Below are positions 1 through 12,270 of a stretch of DNA of 60,000 nt, piece by piece. Each line of letters begins with the position of its first letter. Position 1 is the stretch's first letter. Source of the DNA: Symsagittifera roscoffensis (Eukaryota; Xenacoelomorpha; Acoela; Convolutidae); NCBI RefSeq assembly GCF_963678635.1, contig NC_087067.1:2420001-2480000 (forward strand), written 5' to 3'. The notes below the pieces were generated by a model. That model was given only the letters and a program-made list of their open reading frames with translations. It was not told the origin of the DNA and did not search any database. Made by a program: the position numbers and the translations under genes.

Positions 1-271
1 TTAGAACTGGTTCCACTTGGTTGAGAATAATATTTTTAGCAACTCAGATTGGAGCATCGTGTCTTGACTTTCCCATTTATTTCTAAGAGGAGATTGTTTA
101 CATGGATCAAAACGTTTTTCATCAAGTTTCACGCATACTCAATCTGTCGATTTGATTCATAGGACATAGAACGAAAATTTATGTCATGGAACAAAACTTT
201 TAATCTGACATCAAAAATGTCTTTTTCTGATCCGTGCTGAAAATGTACACATGGCTGGATCTAAAGTATTA
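1..271. other. AT-rich non-coding sequence with a short repeat end
   Basis: No gene is visible. The first 17 or so bases share the string TAGAACTGGTTCCACT with the three-copy repeat at 17.9-27.4 kb (for example near 18,550) and then diverge. The window may therefore open at the edge of a fragment of that family. The match is short, so this is only a hint. Confidence 0.35.
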
Positions 272-2900
272 GCTGGTCATGTTGGTCATGAAGAAACCAC
301 TCAACAAGCAGCTAACTTTAGTTTTTGGTTTCCATGGGGTTTTATTAGTGTTATGAGTTGTTTAACAGTAATCTAGTCTATTTTTTTCTCGAAAACGAAC
401 ATATTAATTTTACCTAGATGCCAAATTATAAAATGAATATCAAAGATTTATAGCATTGGTTTTCACTGAGCTACAAAATTATGTAATATTGCTCTTGGAA
501 AAAGTAAATTTGTTTTATTTTTTCAATTTACTTCAAATTGTAAAAATCTCAGTCTCAAACTCATGAACTTTCCGAATTTTTGCAAACGTGATTTTCGGTT
601 AGGTTTTCGTGACCAAGGTGAAGAAAAGTTTGTGCCGCATTGGGATGATTGCTCAAATGTTTGAACAAGCCAAAGTTTCGTTGCTAAATTTTGGACATCG
701 AAAGTCACCAGACGGTACTCGATAGGCACTCGATGGGCAATTAATTTAGGATTTTTTTCTTAGTGTTATGAGTTGTTTGAATAGTAATTGGGTCTATTCC
801 CTTCGAGAAAACGAAAACAATATTTTCAACAGGATGCTCAATAAGTAAAATTTATCGAAGATTGATTTTTGCTGAAAAAAATTTGAAACTGCTCTTGGAA
901 AAGGTCATTTTGTTAGACTTTTTTCAGTTTTTATTTTCAGAGAAAAAAACTCTTTTTTACTCTTTTTTTGTATAAATCTAACTCTCAAACTCATGACTCT
1001 TCCGGATTTTTGCAACCGTTAAGTTCCGTTGGGTTTTCGTGACCAGGGTGATATTTTTTTGCCTCATTCTGATCCATGCCCAAAAACAAAATCAAGCCAA
1101 AGTTAAATAGCTTAATGTTGTACTAAAAGATGTGGCATTCTGGAAAAGTTGCTTATATAGTTGCAGAAGTCTTGACAAATAGCCGCAAAATCTGAACATA
1201 GAGTCGCAAAACTTCGGAAAATTGCTGAAGTCTGAACGTTTTGTCGGAAATAATTAGGACGTAAAATTGAAAAGTCTTTCGCTTTTTTCTGTATGGACTT
1301 TCTGTGCGGTCCAGCCTTTAGTGACTAGATTTTGTTAAACCTCAGACTTTTGCATCCCACGGGGCAGTTTTTTCTGTCCACAGCGTGACTTCGGAATTGT
1401 TCAAATTTTTCAGACTCAAACTTTCGGCTTGGTCATAAATTTTGTGTCTAAATCCCGATGTGATGTGACTCTTAATGTCTGAATATAATTCCTGAACCCC
1501 AACCTTCCTATGATTTATACCATCTGGACAAAATGGACAAAATTTGCAAAAAAACCGCATATCTCAGAAAAACTAATAATTCGAAACTGCTTTAATTTGT
1601 AATATAAAGACACTCTGCAAAAAAAATAAATGATACTTTAATTTCTGTTACTTCGGCTAATTGCATGTCTTTAAACTGTTTAAGTTAATGACTAAAGTCG
1701 TAAGGAGGCGTTGCTCAACATTTCTAACCAAGGAAGTAATTAGCAATCAAAAACTTCGGGACAAAGCTCAAAAAACGATCATGAAATAGGATAACAAAAT
1801 ACAAAAAAGAACAACGAGCCACGAAAAGAAAAACTCAAACAAAAGTTTTTTGTACAATTTAATTTTTTCTATGCATTAGACAAAAAGTTAACTAAGGACT
1901 TTTGGACTTGTCAAAGCAATCAATTAAGATCAATCCTGCATCGCGTACACGAACTATACATTTGTTCTTACGAAAATTTGATGAAAGTTTTTTGATAGTT
2001 AGATTTTCAAATATAGTTCTTCTTAGTTGCTCATGAAGACACCAGTCGCCGAGCAACTAACTTGCGTTTTTGATATTCTTCTAAGAAGGAAGTTTTTATT
2101 AGTGTTACCGATTGTTCTAATTGTAATACAGTCCTTTTTTTCTTGAAAACGAACATAATATTTTAACCAGGATGCCAAATTAATAAAAAGAATATCCAAA
2201 ATTTATGAAATTGATTTTAACTGAGCTACAAATAAAGTAAAAAAGTAAATTTGATCTTGGAAAAAGAAAAATTATATGGTTTTGTTAAAAAAAATTTTGA
2301 GAAAAAAACTAACTCATAAAGAGCAATTTTCAGTCTCAAATTAAGGAAACTTCCGGATTTTTATAAACCTGAACTTCGGTCAGGTTTTTGCGACCAAGGT
2401 TAAAACTTTTTTTTGCTGCATTGGGATCAATTCCCAATTTTCTGAACAAGCCAAAGTTTCGTCGCAAAATTTTGGATATAAAGATGCGAAAGTCAGTCTT
2501 GAATCTCACTAAACTCTGGACATATAGTCGCAAAATCTAGGCATGCAGTCGCAAAAAACTTTCCTAAGTGCTCATAAGGGCGGCACTTGATATGCAGCTA
2601 ATTTGCGTTTTGGTATTCATCTAAGATGGCATTTTGATTAGTGTTATGAGTTGTTTAAATATTAATCGAGTCTACTCCCCTCTCGGAAACGAACATAACA
2701 TTTTCACCAGGCTGCCAGTTTAGTAAAAGTTATATCCAGGATCTACAGAATTGATTTTTGCTGTGATAGAAAAAATGTTAAACTGCTCTGGTAAAAGGTA
2801 AATTTATTAGAACTAAAATTTATTAAAAAACTACTTCATTTTTATTCAAACCTCATTCTTAAACTCAAAACTCTTCCTCAAACTCTTCCCAATTAGAGCA
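272..2900. repeat. Diverged tandem repeat, four units of about 350-530 bp
   Basis: Four units recur in the same order and orientation, at about 272-690, 695-1,130, 2,022-2,550 and 2,562-2,890. Each opens with a 'CATGAAGA...CAACTAACTT'-like stretch and the phrase TTAGTGTTATGAGTTGTT. This is followed by a CTCGAAAACGAAC-like block, an 'ACCAGGATGCCA' block and GCTCTTGGAAAA. The end is CTCAAACTCATGA plus a TTTCGTGACCAAGGTG-like stretch. Units differ by many substitutions and small indels, so the array is old. Positions 1,130-2,022 hold unrelated AT-rich sequence with scattered 'GTCGCAAAA' fragments. Short ORFs on both strands are chance reading frames in the repeat. Confidence 0.8.
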
Positions 2901-4760
2901 TTCAAAAATAACTTTTTCTGGTATTATCATGTTTTAATAATCTAAAACATTAATACTGTGGAAAGTTCTTAAAATGATCTCAATGTCGTTTTAATCACGA
3001 CTAAATTAGTTTGAATTTAAAAAATCACTTCGGTTACAGTAATTATTTGTGACCTCTAATTTCGTGTGTAAAACACAAAAAACCGAAACATAATCAAAAA
3101 CAAATATCCTCCCCAATTCCAATTGCGACCAAAACCATCTTGCGCAGTAAATTTAAATCACCATTTTATTAGAAAATTTTCGCGAATTTTTTTTTGCGCG
3201 CTTAGTGCAGAAGAAAACCAAATAAAAACGAACAAATTTGAGTTCTTTTGATTCAAACTACTCGATTTGCAAAAACGATTTTTCAGATTCAAGTTTTATC
3301 TTCTTTCGCAATTTATTTCAGCATTTTAGCAAAAATTTTTTGTACAATATCCCCCTTGTTGCTGAAGCAACTTTCGCGCACTATGTTAAATCATGGAATA
3401 GGTCAAAAATTGATTCTAAAAGTCACTGGGATTTGTAACAGACCATTGAAAAGTTTGAATTAAACCTTCGTGAATCTTGTTGATAAGAAAGATTATCATT
3501 ACATGCTTTGGCGAATGCTGAACAGCGATTACTATCATCCTTTTGACAGCCGACTAAATTGAGCAAAATCCAATTTTTTCACTCTGATTTCTCAAAAATA
3601 ACAATAAAACAAAAACGCCCCCTTTCAATACACCTGATCCCTAATCTTCCCCGGTATTTTTTCCTCAGACTGGCACAACAGACTTTTCCGTTTGACCCTT
3701 GTCGAGACAAAACTGCACAACCGACTGCGCAGTTCACATTATTTGGAAAAAATATTCAACGGCTGCATGTCACGACTTCAACAACAGAGAATTGAGAAAT
3801 AATTTTTGACAAGAACATCATCAAAGAAAAAAGGAAGAAGAGAAAAGATCTGACAAATTATACATGTCTTCATAAAAGATTAAATCTTTGCATTTAATCA
3901 ATATAAGTTTACTTGTACATTGATATTGATTTGTAACCCCGAGTTGAGCGAACAAAATTGCGTGTAACTACTCTGAGGAGAGCGAGTTTGAGAGCAAAAC
4001 AAAACTTCTTTTTATAACAAAACCTCCAATATTTATCAGTTTTCTTAGCCGTTTTCCTTTCAGATTGCTCTCCACCTAACCAAGGAAAGCCAATTTTTTT
4101 GAGCGCACCTGAGTAAAAAAGAAACCTGATTTGAAACGACGCGAACGCGACTTTTTGTTTTTCCGTAAACGGGATCTTGCATCTCATGTATTCATTTTAT
4201 TGAAAACTCCGAAAATCCCTTTTCCAAAAGATAGTTTTTTTTCGGCATTTATCATTTCGTAAAAAAATCAAACTAAGTTTATTTCGAACTTTCTTGTTTG
4301 CATTTTTTTTTCGTATAATCTAATTTAACATCTGACAAGCTCTAACTTTTAACAAAATTTTTACATTAAAAGATGGTGAAGAAATTGTTGAGCAAGTTGT
4401 TTGGGTCTTTCTTGTCTTAATGTGAATATAATTGTCCTTCCTCTGTCTCGTTTTAAGCTGTGTTTGTGTGTAGATGTGTTTTCCTCTCGTTGTTTCTGGA
4501 AAAGTGTCGTCCCGTTGTTAATTACCATAATACGGAAACAACTACAAAAAAAATCTTTAATTTCGAAATAACCAAAAAAATCAAGTTTTTTTTTCTATCA
4601 TAAACATTCAAATATTTTGGAAACAAAAGCAAGCATTTTAACAATTATAATTTGAAAAAAAAAGAAAAAAAACATTCGAAGTTTTTTTCTAACTTTAATT
4701 TGAAGTAAAACTGACTAAGAGGCAAAAAAAAAACGTCCGAAAGGGAACAGGCGCCGTCCT
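2900..4760. other. AT-rich intergenic sequence, no gene seen
   Basis: The segment contains long A and T runs and several ORFs under 95 codons. None has recognisable motifs, a convincing start context or coding-like composition. The longest, on the minus strand at 3,909-4,187, ends in low-complexity lysine/phenylalanine sequence typical of translated AT-rich DNA. I see no repeat copy or RNA gene here. Confidence 0.5.
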
Positions 4761-4779
4761 TATCTACGACTCTTAACAA

Positions 4780-5713
4780 CTATGAACGATACCAATACCA
4801 AAAAATTGTCGACAATGACTGAAAAAAAATTGCCTCCAGCAAATTCAGGCTGGCTAGAATTGAAAAGAGTCGGTCTATGGAGTTCCTACAGTCACAGATA
4901 GAAAGAAGGACCCATTTTAGTTCTTTGAAGAATTTGGCGCATAAAACAGAAGACAGATTGGAACAAATGAAAGTAATAGCAACCAAAGTGTTCGCAAATG
5001 GATCTTCGGAAGACAACGACAACTTTTGGAGCAAACCCACAACGTCAACACTTCAAGCGAAGGTTTAACCAGCTGTTCTGGTTCTAATACAATCAGAAAA
5101 ATTTAGAGCAGTATACATCTCCCCCTACTGTCATACAAGCGAATCGGAGCCCTTTTATTCAAAGTCACTCGAATATACAGTTTCAAAGAACTTGGATCTG
5201 AACAACCAGGTAGTGGATAGTCATGGGTCCGATAAAAATCAATTAAACATTCTACATGCACATCATTGTCATGAACAGGATTTCAACAACCCGATATCAG
5301 CACACTGCGAACCAAATAAAGATGCGCTTAGAGAAAATCATTCAGGGTACCTCATTCATCCTAACTACAATCAAACGCAGCCCATTCCAACGGTTCAAAA
5401 CCATCCCTACAACCAGATAAGGAATACTCATGTTGGTAACATCTACCAAACAAACAATATACATGCACAACATCATCTTGATCAGGCTATAAATAATCCA
5501 ATTTCATCAGACAGTCAACAAAATAGAGATTCATTTGGAGAAAGTAAATCAAAAGTTTTCAATTATCAGAACTAAAACCAAGCCCAACCCATTCCAACAA
5601 TGCACAGCTCTGAAACTGACGCAAGTTTTTTACATGGACAAGAAAAAATTGACTATAAGTTTATAGTCACGATAATAAGTTTATAGTCTCGTAGTTACTA
5701 CGATGGAGACCCG
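4780..5713 (+). pseudogene. BEL/Pao gag N-terminal region, degenerate
   Basis: Two + strand fragments lie upstream of the recognisable gag core. One at 4,877-5,068 has a helical, charged translation (HKTEDRLEQMKVIATK) that resembles the coiled N-terminal part of BEL/Pao gag. The other at 5,192-5,575 is rich in Asn, His and Gln and contains two diverged copies of an internal repeat, with 'NPISAHCEPNKDALRE' and 'NPISSDSQQNRDSFGE' about 70 residues apart. The role as gag linker is inferred from position only. A short duplication, AAGTTTATAGTC, repeats at about 5,657-5,690. Confidence 0.5.
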
Positions 5714-6616
5714 ATGGCTTACCACGATTGGATAAACAAGTTCCAGAATACAGTTGACAGGAATCATACAATTAGTGATACTCACTGGATGACTTATCTA
5801 CAGGATTCGGTGTCAGGAAAAGCAAAAGCACTCATCAAAGGGTACTCATGTAACCCTGCTTTTTACAAATCCACACTGAGGGACCTTCAAAATCATTTTG
5901 GTGACTCAAACTATATTGTAAATGCTTTCATTCAGCAAATTGAAACTTGGCCGTCCTGAACTAGTAACAATCGTTCAGTTGTTTCATTTGCATCGTTTTT
6001 GAAACAGTTAGTTCGAACCTTCCAAAATTTAGGTTTTCAAGCAGACTTGCATTCTACAGCTTCACTGAAACTTATCACAACTAAAGTTCCTGACAATTTA
6101 CTTATGAAATGAACCGAATACGCTGACCGTGAAAATGTTCATAACAACAACGTACAGTTGCTTCAGTAGTGGCTAGAAATACAAGCTAAAGTATTGGAAA
6201 GATTACAAGTGGAGCACTCGTTTCTGGGGACGTCAGCGTCCAAAAAGTGCTTCAATTGTTCGAAGGAACATTTTTTGGCTCATTGCACCCGCTACCAGAG
6301 TTTAGCACCAGTTTAGAAATATATTTTGGTAAAACAGCATGAGCTCTGCATTAATTGCTTAAGTTCTCGTCATTCAAGAAACAATTGCACTTCATAGAGA
6401 CGATGTCAGCAATGTAGAGGGTTCCATCATACTTCACTTCATGGTCCATCTCGATTTACAAGCAAAAACAGTGCATCATATGCAGCAATCGTCTCAGGAA
6501 AAAACGAAGATGATAAAGAGTTTACAACCGCAACCTCTAGCAGATACGGCCAGTCGCATAGGATTGACAAAAACATATACCATCAACAAAAACAAGCGGA
6601 CAGTGAAATTCATTAA
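5714..6616 (+). pseudogene. BEL/Pao gag core (DUF1759-like) and zinc knuckles
   Basis: The translation contains YHDWINKFQNTVD and SGKAKALIKGYS, matching the DUF1759 core of BEL/Pao gag, followed by FGDSNYIVNAF. Further on are CFNCSKEHFLAHC (about 6,250) and CINCLSSRHSRNNC (about 6,338), then RRCQQCRGFHHTSLH (about 6,400). This is the knuckle cluster found before the protease in this family. Gag packages the element RNA, and the knuckles bind nucleic acid. The frame is continuous for about 900 bases but is interrupted by in-frame stops near 5,957, 6,107, 6,167, 6,313 and 6,397 and ends at about 6,614. Decay here is by point mutation rather than indels. Confidence 0.85.
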
Positions 6617-6717
6617 AAAATGGAGGGTTTACTGCTTCAGAGAAAGCAACATTTGAACGGTTACCCAACATTTGGTTCGAACAATTACAGCTGATCCCAG
6701 TGTAGTTCGTCAATAAT

Positions 6718-7200
6718 GGTAAAGTGTGTGACACTTACGCTCTCATTGACCCTGGCAGCCAATTTACTTTTATGCTTGATCAAATTGCAGACTTCTTGGA
6801 AGACTCGTCATCAGAAACAACAAACATGTCTTTACAATGTATAAATATCAACCATGGGATGTCGGTTGCAAAACTAGACAACATCGTTAACTTAGCACCG
6901 AACAAACATACGGACAAACGTTTCCAATTCGTAATGTTTGTAAAATGCCATTTTTGAATATACCTTTGTGCAGATGTTGTTCATCTGAATGAAAGCTCAT
7001 CTGAAGGTTTTAGACAGTTAAAATTTCCCAATATTGCTGGCGGAAGAATTGGAGCGCTACTTGGCGTTAATACGTTCTCTTATACGTACCCCATTCAAGT
7101 AATTGAAGGAAATGATTCCCAACTCGACTGGACTGGACAATTGCTGGAGAATATCACCAAACAATTGCTCCCGCACGATTGAATAAAGTGCGCAACACAC
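6718..7200 (+). pseudogene. BEL/Pao aspartic protease domain (DUF1758-like), degenerate
   Basis: The stretch CDTYALIDPGSQFTFM at about 6,724-6,771 aligns with the retropepsin active-site strand. The catalytic Asp is at 6,748-6,750 and is followed by Pro-Gly-Ser instead of the usual Ser/Thr-Gly. A later segment (about 7,020-7,080, FPNIAGGRIGALLGVN) corresponds to the second conserved glycine-rich strand. The protease would cut the gag-pol polyprotein. The frame is shifted relative to gag and has stops near 6,955 and 7,180, so no working enzyme is encoded. Confidence 0.75.
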
Positions 7201-7212
7201 AAACTTCGGGAT

Positions 7213-8571
7213 TTGTATTCCACGTTACAAGAAAGTCAAATGAATCTGTTGAGCAACCATCGGACTACTTCGTTCAGCAATGCTGAAAAAATGAAGAAAC
7301 AGGACAAAAAACAACAGAAAGGGAGTTTTATACCAAAAAAAAAATTAGTGGCAGTTCGAATCCTTGAAAACACAATACATCACACGAGAGAAAGGTATGA
7401 AATTGGTTTACCGTGGAAGAATGAGACTCAACTGCAGAATAACTACTTATAGCCCGTAATCAACTAAAATCACTTGATCGCCGACTTGCTAAAAACAACG
7501 ATCTACGAAATTTTTACGAAGCAACCCTCGTAAATGACCTCGAAAAGAAACACGTGCGACCGGTAGAAAGGAAAAGAATAAAACCCTCGCGAATTTGGTA
7601 TCTACCACATCACCCAGTACAAATCCCAAATAAACCAAAAAAAATTAGAAGAGTAGCCAGCGCCCCATCTATTTTCAAAGGCCAATCACTTAATAACAAT
7701 CTCCTCACAGGTCCAGATCTACTTGCAAAACTAACAGGGATTCTGCTGCGCTTCCGCAAACATTCTATCGGTCTTCTTGCCGATATTGAAGGGATGTTTA
7801 AGCAATTAAGTGTTCGTGAAGAAGATAGGCCAGCCTCGCGTTTCTCTGGAGATATAACGAAAAATTTCATCACTATGAATACACGGGGTTAATATTTGGA
7901 GCCATGTGTTCCCATTCTGCGGTATTTATAAATTACAAAAACTCGCTTTGGACAACAAAGACTCGTTTCCTCTGGCTTATCATGCAAATCTGAACAATTT
8001 TTATATGGACGGATACATTGCCCTAGTACCGACGTTAGGTGAAGCACAATGCGTTTCAAGAGAAACCAGGGATTCTTTAAAACAAGGTGGTTTTTGTCTC
8101 ACCAAGTTCTTATCAAACAACAAGCTCGCCCTGCAACATATTCCTTGCGAAGACCACGACGAGTTAAAAACTTCAACTCGTGTTCTTGGACAAAACTGGA
8201 AAAATTACAGTGATGAGTTTTTTGATGATCCCCTTCAAAACTTTCCTACTCTGGCTGATAATTATACTCAACGGAAACTCTTCAGCTTGTTATCGACTAT
8301 TTTGGACCCTCTAGGAATTTTAGCACCAGTAACAAATCGTTTGAAGGCCCTACTGCAGCAGATTTGGAGGCTAGGCTTGAAATGGGATAATGACCATCAG
8401 CACAAGCTACAGAAGTTCCTGGATTCTTTTCTCAAGATGGAAAGAATAACTTTGCCAAGGATTTTGTTTCCAAAAAAGGGCAATAAATCGTGGAGTTTGG
8501 AAATAATGCATTTAATGACGTTTCACTCATCGATAGGGCTGCAATCCTGTTCTTGCGAATGCATAATTTAG
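7213..8571 (+). pseudogene. BEL/Pao reverse transcriptase and A17-like region, degenerate
   Basis: Conserved Pao RT landmarks are present in order. HTRERYEIGLPWKNE lies near 7,380; WYLPHHPVQIPNKPKKIRR near 7,595; SLNNNLLTGPDLL near 7,690; and GLLADIEGMFKQLSV near 7,770. The catalytic box lies at 8,002-8,013 and reads YMDG where the family has YxDD, so the second metal-binding Asp is lost. DPLGILAPVTNRLKALLQQI (about 8,308) marks the Peptidase_A17-like region. The domain is split over two frames, with breaks near 7,450-7,554 and 7,890-7,906. RT would copy element RNA into DNA; this copy cannot. Confidence 0.9.
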
Positions 8572-8639
8572 ACGAAACAGTCATTGAATGTAAGTTTTTT
8601 GATTGGCAAAAGCAAGGTTGCGCCTAATAAACAACTGTG

Positions 8640-9070
8640 CGTACCAAAACTTGAAAACTTGAATTGGAAGCTGCAATAATTGGAGCACGTCTTTTGTCAT
8701 TTGCGTAAAAGAACTTCATCTCAACAGAACAGCTGTCTTACATGTCTGGACAGACAGTCAGGTAGTACTCGATTGGATAAAATCAACGAAACAGCAAAAA
8801 AACATTTGTGGCAAATTGACTGACTGAAATCTCAACAATGGATCATCAACTACAATAGCATCACATTCCAACTACTCTGAATCTGGCAGATCACGATACT
8901 CGAGGTCTTGAACCCAGGGAAATTAATGAGAAATGGCTTACACCTCCAGCCTTCTTGAAACAAACTAAGTATCTTTGGCACGATAATGGTTTGCTTTGCA
9001 ACAACTGCGGTTGCTGCGGGTTTTCAAAGACAGACCGAGCAAAAAAAATTGTCCGTAAATGAGCCCATTT
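8640..9070 (+). pseudogene. BEL/Pao RNase H and pre-integrase spacer, degenerate
   Basis: VWTDSQVVLDWIKSTK at about 8,743-8,790 is the RNase H strand with its conserved TDS motif. The frame stops soon after, near 8,822. A second block in another frame at about 8,880-8,980 reads NLADHDTRGLEPREI and then EKWLTPPAFLKQ. This matches the 'N-ADxxSRG...W..GP.FL' spacer that precedes integrase in BEL/Pao. After about 9,000 no integrase zinc finger or DDE motif is recognisable, so the copy appears truncated here. Confidence 0.8.
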
Positions 9071-9265
9071 TCGACATTAGACGATTTTCTACATAGAAAA
9101 AGCTAATTTCAACTCTTACCACAGTCATAAGTTTCATTTCCAAACTACAAATTAGGTTTCTCATCAGAAAAAAAAACAATCAAAACCTATCCTTCAGTGA
9201 CAAAAATGAACGATTTTCATGCAACACCTCAGATGTTGAAAAAGGGTTTACAGCCAGAAGAGGGA

Positions 9266-9465
9266 NNNNNNNNNNNNNNNNNNNNNNNNNNNNNNNNNNN
9301 NNNNNNNNNNNNNNNNNNNNNNNNNNNNNNNNNNNNNNNNNNNNNNNNNNNNNNNNNNNNNNNNNNNNNNNNNNNNNNNNNNNNNNNNNNNNNNNNNNNN
9401 NNNNNNNNNNNNNNNNNNNNNNNNNNNNNNNNNNNNNNNNNNNNNNNNNNNNNNNNNNNNNNNNN
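9266..9465. other. Assembly gap (200 N)
   Basis: An uninterrupted run of exactly 200 N. The round length suggests a placeholder rather than a measured distance. Sequence on the two sides cannot be assumed contiguous at true spacing. Confidence 0.99.
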
Positions 9466-12270
9466 CTTCTGATGGCATATTTTTGATCACAATTTTCAAT
9501 TTATACATCTGAATAAATTTATACAATAGTAAATAACCACAAACATACAAATAGACATTAGTCATGCTTGCATCTACAAATAATATTTGACTTCAATGCC
9601 AAGCTACATGCACTAATTTTTTGTGTACAAACTTGGTTGATAGCCTGTACCCATTTAGCATCTGGAGAAACAATCTAGTACAATGAAGAGAATTAAAATG
9701 AAGAATTTGGATTGATTTTTACATCAAATTTTTTTCCAAATACAATTACCTTTCCTAAATTGAATCGAAAACTTTTTGTACAACAATATGCTAATACATC
9801 TTTTTTGACATAACATTTCCAATACAACCAAACCGTAAAACATGTAAGCATCGAACTTGCAATAGACATATATAGACATAATTTTATAACTTGGTAGTAT
9901 CTATCTGGTTTGAACATATTACAGATACAGTACTTAGTAAAATGTTCCAAAGTTCTTGACAAATCTGGAATTAAAGCTATATTGAGTTCGATTTGTGGCT
10001 TTACTTCTAGCAATTGTTACATTCATAAATAATATACATAGAATTGAACAATAACACACTTAAAAATTAAACAAGTACATATAAACATAAAATCAAGTGT
10101 TTTCGAACCATTTGTTTATTAGCCAGTGATAGATCATACCAAGCGTAGCCAATTTGATTAAGTTTCCTAGATGATTAACAAACTCCGGTAAAATTATATC
10201 AGATTGAAATGTAAAGGGTTTCTTTTTGAAAACCTTTCGGGTTGTGGTCTGACATCTATACCCTGTCAGAAACCTCAATCGAACATGTGGAAACTTATGT
10301 GGCCATTTTAGATTAGCCGCTGAAAGTACGATATGAATGCAAACCGAAAACTATGCTGTAGTTTATTTATTAACTGTCCAAAACTGTTCAGTTTTCAAGA
10401 ACAGAAGAACAGTTGATAAAAATACTATTTCATAAGATCAAAAGTTAGAATTGTGGTCTTGATTATACAGAACAAAGCATTAATCAGCTATTTCATTTCC
10501 AATTCTTGACTAGAATTGTTCTTTTTTTTTAGCACAATAACAACTCCTCTGCAGGCGCGTGCTTTCTTCATTTGGTTCACAATCTTACCCGTTTCAATTA
10601 AATGTTTGCTCTCCGTTACCGAAAAAATTTAAAAATTGAATGTTAAAATTTAGTTTGATTCCGCTCGAGAACGTACTATGTTTCACACGACTCGTCACGG
10701 AGATCTTGTTTCCTTTATGACAACAATTGAAACCAAATAATGATAATTAGATCACTCTAAATCACATTTTTTCCCATTAGGTTCCTAAATCTTTTAAAAA
10801 TTTGAATTTAATGCCCATCAGAAAATAATTTGATCATCGGAATTTGTATCATCGATTGAGCGAAAACAGTCAAAGTTGTGCTAATTAAAGTTCTAGATTT
10901 ACTCATCTCCTATTGAGTGCATTCCTCTATCGTAGTATCAACCTGAATCTATCCAGGAAGTCGAGAGGCCCAAGTCGGCCTGAGAACGGAGCCACCAGCT
11001 TCACCTTGTTACTCTCGATGCAGCTACCAGTCTAACAGTGAGCACTTGGTGCAGTCGGCAGACAACCGGTATTAGCCCAATAGACTCGCCAGTTACTCCC
11101 AAAAAGAAAAAAAATGATCGGAATGCATCAATCTCTGTTATTCGTGGAGTCAAAATGAAAAATTTTCATCTTGATTTGTGTTTTGCGCTGCTCAATTTTG
11201 ACAGTTGAATTGATTTCAATACTTACTGTTTAGCTGTTTTTTTTGTCTAAATTAAAGGAAACAAAACAGAACAAAATTTTACTGATTAAAAATGGTCGTC
11301 ATAAAAACTTAAAAATCACAAAAGAAGATTGGGTTGTTTGATTAGCACAATTTTAAAATTATCCGAAATGTTTTCTTTACTACTTTAAAAAAAAAATGAG
11401 TTGAACATCTCAAAAATTATAAGATCATCTTAGACATCTTTTCTCTCTCTAAAACATAAATTTTATCGTTGAGTTTATTATCGTCAAAAGATCATTTTCA
11501 AAGATACTATAGCTCAAACCAACGGGATTGCATAACTACGGGCAAAAAGACAAAAAAAATTGAGCCTCTCCTTGATAGCTAATTAAAAGCGAATTATTTT
11601 TTTTGGAACAACAAATTGTTGAAGTTTTTGATGGATTAAAGAGAATTTATAATAATCAGATCTAGTCAATGGAAATTGTTCTAAGGTTAAACTGCAGCCT
11701 AATAGTTAATTAAAGACTTATCATACTAAAGAACCAACAAATGAAGAAAAAAAGTTTTAATTAAAAAAAACATTACAAATCCTAAAACAATAAAAACGTT
11801 TTTTTTTCGAACCAACACATTCACTGTCTTAAAGTTTTCTGAACAAAACTAAATAATTAGTTGAAAGCAGTTTTTTGATAGGTCAAACGACTCTGTTCGG
11901 ACCGTCCAGCAAAAAGTTTTCAGCAATTTGTTTTGAAAGTTTCCCATCTTATGCAATTTAGTTAGCCTGGATTTTTTTCCGACCACTAAAAACGCTTCTC
12001 GCGACTCACTGGTCAGAGCCGAGGTTTGATACTGTTGGACAATTAGTTTGGGAGATCAACGGAAACATTACAAAATTATTTATTACCAGTTTTTAATTTT
12101 TCAAAGAGGAAAAGAAATTGCTAAATTGTGTAGATGATTTGGCTAAAAATTGACAGCTGATCTTTCTTTGCAAATCTCTGCTCGTGAAGTTTGCATTGAA
12201 AAAACTCATGTTTGTAGGTTTGACTGTTTTTAAATATGTTTATACGTAGAACCTAATGGATAATTTTCTG
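9466..12270. other. AT-rich intergenic sequence with a GC-richer island near 10.9-11.1 kb
   Basis: No convincing gene is present. Minus-strand ORFs at 9,693-10,013 and 10,093-10,278 lack recognisable motifs. One exception in texture is about 10,915-11,100, which is clearly less AT-rich than its surroundings (GAGAGGCCCAAGTCGGCC, GAACGGAGCCACCAGC). It may be an old interspersed-repeat fragment. I could not match it to tRNA, 5S or any other repeat in the window. Confidence 0.45.

Larger units (their letters stand above)
4760..9070 (+). mobile_element. Degenerate BEL/Pao LTR retrotransposon (gag-pol remnant)
   Basis: Pieces of a BEL/Pao polyprotein appear in the family order on the + strand: a DUF1759-like gag core, CCHC-type knuckles, a retropepsin-like protease, a Pao-type reverse transcriptase, the Peptidase_A17-like linker region, and RNase H with a spacer. 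The integrase that should follow is not visible before about 9,070, where recognisable coding stops shortly before an assembly gap. Reading frames change between gag and protease and again within pol, with many in-frame stops. The copy is dead and probably old. I did not recognise flanking LTRs. The 3' end may be lost to truncation or to the gap at 9,266-9,465. Confidence 0.9.

Noticed and set aside
3909-4187. 92-codon minus-strand ORF
   Set aside because: Lys/Phe-rich low-complexity translation of AT-rich DNA without recognisable motifs.
9197-9565. ORFs running through the N gap
   Set aside because: Most residues are unknown; the apparent open frame is created by the gap.
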